Shown one piece after another: positions 57,798 through 64,000 of a DNA stretch of 64,000 nucleotides (position 1 is the stretch's first letter; each line of letters opens with the position of its first letter). Made by a program: the position numbers and the translations under genes. Origin of the DNA: Papaver somniferum (taxonomy: Eukaryota; Streptophyta; Magnoliopsida; Ranunculales; Papaveraceae); assembly GCF_003573695.1 (NCBI RefSeq), contig NW_020621936.1, positions 12,586,001-12,650,000 on the forward strand, given 5' to 3'. Below the pieces are notes generated by a model. That model saw only the letters and a program-made list of their open reading frames with translations. It did no database searches and was not told where the DNA came from.

Positions 57798-58678
57798 AAA
57801 TATAGCTCGGTCGAACTTGCATGCGTTGCTATATCAAGCATGTTTGTCAATGTTAGTGATCAAAACTATAAGTCTTGATTTCTAGCCTATTAGCTAACTC
57901 TCGGACTAGGATAGGAAAAGTGTAGTTGAGCTCAAGGACATCATGGCGACTCAACGACAACGACGAAGATTTACACCAAGGAACCGTGGAACTTCATCAA
58001 CAAAAAGGTATGTGAAGACTTGAACTTATCACTCGAAAGTTTATCTATTCTATCTCATACTTCTTATGAGACAAAATTCGTATGCTATATAGACTAGATC
58101 AAACACATTTGATATTTCGACCTGAGTATTCAATGCTTATCTTTTTCTCGACATACGTGTGTTGGTAAAGCGTTTCTCTTTGATCAGGTTTATCTTCATC
58201 TTTCAATCATATTTGAGAATTGCTCTGACGTGAATAAAATCTGTGAATAACAGTTGGGGTAGCGTCCTCTGAGAATGTCTCAATGGTTGAAATGAGATTT
58301 TAGATTATATAACCATGTATTACGTGATCCGAAGTTATCGAACTTTGTTGAGCAAGAAGAATCGGGTGGATTGTGGAATTGGCTTGCCAAGTCCGCGAAC
58401 CCAGTCCGCAGATTCAGTCCGCGAACTGACGGAAGTTTTCGAACCGAAAATTTCTGCTGGGTTTTTCCACTAACTCGTTTGCGTGTTCAGTCCGCGAACT
58501 GGCGGAAGTTCTCGAACCGAGAATTTCTGCTGAGTTTAGAAAACTCAACCGATTAAACTTAAGTTCGCGAACTTGATGTGTACTTAAGGGGTTATGATCT
58601 AAAGATGTGCTTTGAACATGAATCAATAATTATTAAGGAATGCTTTATGCAAACCGTGGGTATAATGTCCATTGAGCC
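57798..58678 (+). repeat. Truncated Copia-S2 3' LTR
   Basis: Matches the 5' LTR from about its tenth base (ATAGCTCGGTCGAACT) to CATTGAGCC at 58678, where it breaks into Tat-5 LTR. The first bases TGTTAGAGC are not preserved. Confidence 0.8.
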
Positions 58679-60413
58679 CTGATTTCATGAAGTTTCCTCA
58701 GTTTCAGCGGTCCCACGCTTCATCATTCCTTCATTTTATAATTATTTTCCTTCATCTCATGAAGTTTCCTCAGTTCAGCAAAATCCTGATTTTGTCATAT
58801 TTTCTCAAATGGTTGCTAAAACGCACGCCAGAAAATATCAAAATTCTCAGGACTGAGACACGGACGTTTTGACGATGAGAGCATGTTACTTTGATCGACC
58901 AAAGTTGGCTCTTTAGCTCGCAATGAGCCGGTCCCACGTATTTTCATGGTTTGACCTAATTTGCGCAATTGCACGTATTAGGTCCAAAACTCTTCCAAAT
59001 AATTTTGGAATTTTCATAGAGTGATCGTCATTCGAACCTGTGACCACCCAGGGCCGGTTTCATGACCCCTTGGTCGGTCTCTCACATCCTTATAATTAAT
59101 TAGGTTTTATCACCTAAGGCTCAGACGAGCATTATATAAAAAATGATTGAACCAGCATTTGATCATCCTTTCACCAACTCTTCAAGAGATCTTGGTATTT
59201 GCTCACGCAAGCATATGGGCGCTACATGGCCGACCCATGGTCCCATGTAGCCGGTCCCTCCTTCATTCCATGGTTAAATTTTTAATAAACCATCAATTGG
59301 TAATCAATTGATCAAATTAGGGTTTCTGAGTCCAAGGATCATAATTCCAGATTCGAACGCTAATAATTTTACGCCGATCTCATGATCACCATTTTATTAT
59401 ACTCGGTTCAACTACCAGTATTCTAAATAATGTTTTATTTCGGTCACACTACCAATAATTCATCATATGAGCAACACTTGCTCAGATGAGCAATATTTGC
59501 TCAAACCAAGAAATATTGGTTCAACTCTCAATATTCAACAATTCATCGAATGAGCAATACTTGCTCACCTCAACGTGAGAATTATACTTCTGTCTCAATA
59601 GACACGTTCAATTCATGAGTCTCAGAGCATTTTTCAAAATCATGTTCAACTCAGCAAATACATGGACTCATCGTCCCATGAAGTCAGCAACTGACTAACT
59701 AAATACACGTCTTCCTTGCAGACTCCATAACCACGAGACATCAATCGTGTCACATGGGGGGATATTAACTAGGATTTTGGTCTGGCGATCTACGGCACGC
59801 GTGTTCATACACACGATGAGAATGTGAGCAAGTCGTGCAATCATTTGAAGGAGTTAACAAAGTAGTGGATGGAAAATCGACCAAGTCTCTGCACGGTGAG
59901 CAACAGGTTTCAAACACGATTTCCATTTCCCCACTCTTTGATTCCATCAAATGTAACACTTCATGGGATCATGGTGATTACAATTCCATCAATATAAATA
60001 AGTCTTTGAAATCATGATTGAAACAACAAGAATCTCACGTCAAAAAGACAACACGAGATTAACAACTCAACATCTGAGCAATTACTCTCAACAAAGAAAA
60101 TTCAATCATTCAGAACTTATCTTATTCAGAATACACAACACACCTACAATCTTTGATTACCATTGATTCCACACATTTCTCAGCTTCCCTCCTACAGATC
60201 GACCCATCCTCTCTTGTGACCGAATTTACTCTGGAACGGCCATTGTATTGGTTTAGGCCGGAGTACTACAGATTGATCTCTCGAATTCAAAGCACTCCCT
60301 TTTTGCAGTGCATCTGTGTGAGGGTGAACATTTCGCTCGGTTCAAGGAGTCTCCTCCGTACGGTCGTCTCCTCAATTCTGTAAAAACCAGCAAATCGTTT
60401 TACCCCATCTACA
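58679..60413 (+). repeat. Tat-5 5' LTR, truncated by the junction with Copia-S2
   Basis: Begins at a patched junction (CTGATTTCATGAAGTTTCC...) and then follows the Tat-1 LTR from about 10700 on. Ends CCATCTACA. Confidence 0.85.
59993..60002 (+). promoter_or_regulatory. TATA box of Tat-5 LTR
   Basis: TATAAATAAG, conserved in all three LTR copies. Confidence 0.65.
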
Positions 60414-60415
60414 GA

Positions 60416-60433
60416 TTGGCGACCACAGTGGGA
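60416..60433 (+). promoter_or_regulatory. Primer binding site of Tat-5
   Basis: TTGGCGACCACAGTGGGA starts 2 nt after the LTR. TTGGCGAC-type sites are usual for Tat elements; tRNA not assigned. Confidence 0.75.
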
Positions 60434-60470
60434 GATCATTCTCTCGGTTGCAGTCTCACAATTTCACAAG

Positions 60471-61331
60471 ATGGTTGGTCTTAGGAATAATTCAACTAAT
60501 CCAGACCCGATCCAGAATCTTTCAAATGGCAATATTCCTCACGTTACACCTGACGGCGCGGAAGACATAGGAATCCCGACATTGGAAGAGTTGGCTCGAA
60601 TCCTGGAGGTCCTCACAAGGAACATGGATCTGATGAAGGATACGGTACACCACATACTCGATTTTCTCATCAAACTGACATCTAAGTTATGCGGCATCTC
60701 CACTTCAGAAGTCCCAACACTGGAGACTGATTCGTCACCTGACCCTCAAACCAACAGTTTCACTACTTATGAGAAGCCAGTGGATGAGGAAGTTGCACAC
60801 CTGATTGAAAACCTATATGAGCTCTTACACTTTTCAAGGGATCAACGCACGAACACGTTCGCTGCACTCAACCAGATATCGTCAGACATACCTCTAACTC
60901 CATCGTGCCTAGATGCTGAGGAAACACCTGTGATGTCTGATCATTCCATCAACAATATCACTTTCGGAGAAGAAGATCGCATGGCACACGAAGGACATAA
61001 TCGAGCCTTGTACGTAACTGGTTTCCTCAGAGACTACGAATTCAAGAGATCCCTCGTTGATACAGGTGCTTCTACAAATATCGTCACTATGAAGACTCTC
61101 AAAACAGTTAGGTTCCCACAAAATAAGATTGTCCGACACCCTATCCTGATGACAGGCTTTGAAGGAAGTCAGATCCATACATATGGGTATGCATACATAG
61201 ATTTGAAGGTAGGGCCTATTCTGTCAAAAGTCAAGTTCCACGTATCATCAATGCATGAAGGCTCTACTCAACAACAGGATCGTTCGCATCCCAGCTTTGT
61301 CATCTCCTCATGCTCCTGTCTACGATGCTGA
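60471..61331 (+). pseudogene. Gag N-terminus fused to protease, Tat-5
   Basis: ATG 60471 (MVGLRNNSTNPD). The first 180 residues contain a helical block (PTLEELARILEVLTRNMDLM) comparable to the Gag N-terminus of Tat-3, but no capsid core and no zinc knuckle follow. The frame leads straight into an aspartic protease: SLVDTGASTNIVTMKTL at about 61050, then TGFEGSQIHTYGYAYIDLKVG. It shifts frame near 61240 before the expected LGRPW motif and stops at 61331. The missing capsid makes this copy non-autonomous for particle formation. DTGA is intact. Confidence 0.75.
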
Positions 61332-61749
61332 GTTCCTTGAATCTCAAAAGAGAATCCCGGAGCCTCCAAGCAAGGTTTGCAGCACTCCACTCCCACGTTG
61401 GAAGACTATTGAAAAGGTTGCTGACAAGCCATCATCCTCAGATGCTAAGGTGATTGAGTCATCAACTACACAGGTTAAACGCCGTAACGATCAGGTTTCA
61501 ACTCCAGGATCAAACTTCATAACCAGCCGTGATGTGGAGGGGAGGATTGTTTATCGCCGACGTGAAGATTAGCAATTAATCGGGGAGAACGATAAAAAGT
61601 CTCCCCACCCTGAGGAATCATGTCAGAACGAGTCGTCACTCGAAGTAGAGGTTCAAGATGCCCCACGACAATTACAAGACGGCATTGACTGTACCACTGA
61701 TGATCTCGAGACAATCAATATTGGGACTGAGAATATCCAAGGCCGGTCC
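61255..61749 (+). pseudogene. Protease-RT linker of Tat-5 with conserved TAG
   Basis: Frame from about 61255 (LLNNRIVRIPALSS) through a Lys/Ser-rich linker to TAG at 61570-61572, in the context TAG CAA TTA. After the TAG the same frame stays open for 58 codons (acidic, QLIGENDKKSPHPEESCQ) to a TGA at 61749. The RT frame then lies in -1. Tat-4 shows the same TAG, the same downstream frame and the same -1 offset. Confidence 0.6.
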
Positions 61750-63683
61750 TGATTAGTTCAGCACTGTCATCAGAGGAACGGATGGAACTGATAAAGCTGT
61801 TGAAAGAATATCAGAATGTTTTCGCCTGGATGTATGAGGAAATACCCGGTCTACACGGCAAACTGGTCACCCACCACCTGCACATTGTTTCCGACTCCAA
61901 AACTGTCAAACAACCGTCTAGGCAATTTAGGCACGAAGTCGAGGAGAAAATCAAAATCGAGATCCAGAAACTACTGGCAGTAGGATTCATCAAGCCTATT
62001 CAACATCCAACGTGGATAGCAAACGTTGTTCATGTCAAGAAGAAAAATGGTCAAATCAGATGTTTTGTCGATTTCAGGAACATGAATAAATGTTGTCCGA
62101 AGGATGATTTTCCTCTACCCAACATTGATATGCTCGTCGATGCAACCAGTGGCCACGGTATGTTCTCATTCATGGATGGTTACAGTGGATACAACCAGAT
62201 CAAGATGTAAGAACATGATGCCAACAAGACTGCATTTCGTACTCCCATTGGGAATTTCCACTACACTATGATGCCCTTTGGATTAAAGAATGCAGGTGCC
62301 ACTTATCAACGAGCCATGACTTCCATATTCCACGACATGATGCACAAACAAGTAGAAGACTACGTTGATGATGTGGTGGTAAATTCGAAGACTCGAGCAT
62401 ATCACCTAGAAGTTTTAAGACAAATGTTCGAAAGATGCAGAGAATACAAATTAAAGATGAATCCTTTGAAGTGCGCTTTTGGTATTTCCTCTGGAAAGTT
62501 TCTAGGATTCCTAGTCACAGTCGGAGGAATCAAAGTCGATCCAGAAAAGACGAAAGCTATCACCACCATGCCTCCTCTATGCACTGTGAAGGAACTACAG
62601 AGCTTTATGGGAAAGGTAAATTATATTCGATGCTTCATTCCTGGATTGGCTCAACTGATTGCTTCATTCACCCCTCTGCTGAAGAAAGGAGCAATTTTTA
62701 CTTGGAAAACCATTCAACAAGAAGCCTTCCATAAAATACAGCAGATACTATTGTCGCCCGCTGTCATGAAGTCTCCAGTTCAAGGATGACCCCTGATCAT
62801 TTACACATCTTCCAGTGATGTTGCTATTGGAGCGCTCCTTGCTCAAGAAGACGACGAAGGCATCGAACGACCAATCTACTACTTCAGCCGCACAATGAGA
62901 GACGCTCAACTCCGATATCCAAAGGCTGAAAGGGAATGTCTAGTATTAGTGCATGCAGTCCAGAAGTTCAGGCACTATTTACTATCTAACAGGGTCGTAC
63001 TTGTCTCCAAAGCTGATCCTATAAAGTTCCTGCTATCAAAGCCAGCCTTGATAGAGAGACCAGCGAAGTGGCTACTCCAGATGTCAGAATTCGACATAGC
63101 TTTCACGCCACCTAAAGCAATCAAAGGCCAAGTAGTTGCAGATTTGCTCGTTGCTTTCCCAGGAGAAGATACGACAACATTACACGAGGATGTACCCGGT
63201 GAATTTCCAGATATCTTAGTTATCAAAGAAGAAACATGGCTTATATACTTCGATGGGTCCTCCACCCCTAGCAATGACATCGGAGGAGCGGGCATAGTGT
63301 TGGTATCTCCATCTGGTGAAGTTTTCTCACATTCGTTCAAGTTGGATTTCCATTGCACCAACAATTCAGCAGAGTATGAAGCTTTCTTATTAGGGTTGTC
63401 CCTGGCCAAGCAAGCAGGAGCAACACATCTTGAAATAAGAGGGAATTCAAAATTACGGGTCAATCAAATGAATGGAACATATTCTCTCAAAGAAATCACG
63501 CTCGCTTCATTCAGAACCGAAGCTCAACGACTATTAACCTATTTTGCTGATGCCACGATCGTCCATACTGGACGGACTAACAACAGGCATGCCGACTGCC
63601 TAGCAACTCTATCTTTGAAGCTTCAATTTGAAGGGGCAGAGAAAACGATCACCATACAGAGGCGTACTGTGTCATCTACCTAG
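61750..63683 (+). pseudogene. Reverse transcriptase and two RNase H regions, Tat-5
   Basis: A single frame from before ATG 61782 to TAG 63681-63683, broken only by TAA at 62208-62210 (TAT in Tat-4) and TGA at 62787-62789 (CGA in Tat-4, a CpG decay). RT motifs: FRNMNKCCPKDDFPLPNID, MPFGLKNAGATYQ, YVDDVVVNS. The RT-linked RNase H region has SSSDVAIGALLAQED and PIYYFSRTMRDAQ. The Tat-type second RNase H has WLIYFDGSST, GGAGIVLVSPSGE, NNSAEYEAFL and RHADCLATL. The final TAG is shared with Tat-4. Confidence 0.85.
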
Positions 63684-64000
63684 CTCACTCAAGTTGGAGA
63701 CATTCCAACAGACGATTGGCGAGCGCCCATCATTCATGAATTGAGCAGCTCTATTTCAGAAGGCAAAGTCAGCCTCAAAGATTTGTAAAATTATTTCTTG
63801 CTCCACGAGGCGTTGTACTACCGAAACCCTGATGGATCTCTATCACGGTGCCTTGGAAATGGCGAAGTGGAAGAACAACTCAAGCGCGTACATGAAGAAA
63901 TTTGCGGACAAACACTAGTGGTAACACTGTACAGAAGGCTTCATAGGGTGGGATACTACTGGCCTTCCATGGAAGCTCAGGCAAGGGATCTACAAAGATC
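63684..64000 (+). pseudogene. Start of integrase region, first H2C2-like module, Tat-5 (cut by window end)
   Basis: GDIPTDDWRAPIIHELS then a TAA at about 63786, followed by LLHEALYYRNPDGSLSRCL, VHEEICGQT and GYYWPSMEAQARDLQ. Same extra zinc-module as Tat-4. The catalytic core would lie beyond 64000. Confidence 0.7.

Larger units (their letters stand above)
53634..58678 (+). mobile_element. Copia-S2: second Sirevirus-like Copia element, 3'-truncated
   Basis: 5' LTR 53634-56016 (TGTTAGAGCATAGC...CTTTTTCA), PBS for initiator Met tRNA, short internal region with unrecognised ORFs, and a 3' LTR of which only about 880 bp remain. Same LTR family as Copia-S1, opposite orientation. No pol. Left flank AAAGC; right target duplication lost. 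Confidence 0.8.
58679..64000 (+). mobile_element. Tat-5: LTR, PBS, gag remnant, protease and pol (right end outside)
   Basis: Same family as Tat-1 and Tat-4. LTR 58679-60413 (5'-truncated), PBS, then gag remnant/protease, RT, both RNase H regions, and the start of the integrase module at the window end. Its LTR may also be the original 3' LTR of Tat-4, giving an LTR-internal-LTR-internal tandem. Confidence 0.85.

Overview
This window is plant nuclear DNA made almost entirely of transposable elements. I see no intact host gene, tRNA or rRNA. The case for a land plant, probably a eudicot, rests on three things: several LTR retrotransposon lineages stacked inside one another, a MULE transposase fused to an OTU-like domain, and an AT-rich background. 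I cannot name the species. Every coding region is broken or incomplete, so this is a retrotransposon graveyard read through nested insertions.

Layout. 1-12406: the 3' end of a Ty3/gypsy Tat-type element (Tat-1) with a very long LTR (318-12406). That LTR is split by a complete, non-autonomous minus-strand Tat-like element (Tat-2, 1190-10085, perfect 5-bp target duplication CCAAG). 12407-15550: a decayed MULE transposase/OTU gene and a convergent small gene, with AATCGG-type repeats. 15551-17065: unassigned DNA with small tandem duplications. 17071-31255: a minus-strand Copia element with 2.4-kb LTRs (Copia-S1, target duplication ACCTT, Sirevirus-like features), invaded by a plus-strand TNT1/Tork-like Copia element (22699-27905). 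31256-32881: unassigned. 32882-45879: a minus-strand Tat element (Tat-3) that keeps gag and protease but has lost RT, RNase H and most of integrase. Its LTRs carry 61-bp and 69-bp tandem arrays, and its left LTR holds an inverted partial LTR. 45880-53633: a plus-strand Tat element (Tat-4) with RT, two RNase H regions and integrase but no gag or protease. 53634-58678: a second Sirevirus-like Copia (Copia-S2) inserted in Tat-4. 58679-64000: LTR, PBS, gag remnant, protease and pol of another Tat copy (Tat-5), running off the window.

The most interesting theme is that three different Tat-type elements (Tat-2, Tat-3, Tat-4) each carry an extra gene in the same place, between pol (or its remnant) and the 3' LTR, on the strand opposite to gag-pol. 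The three encode different proteins: a Transposase_28-like coiled-coil acidic protein, an unrecognised acidic protein of 236 residues, and a three-exon gene whose product resembles the plant PEARLI-4 (phospholipase-like) domain. The last has two short introns that splice in phase. Other points are a leaky-stop context (UAG-CAR-YYA) kept in two Tat copies between the protease region and RT, duplicated H2C2-like modules before the integrase core, and LTR-borne satellites folded into a long inverted repeat.
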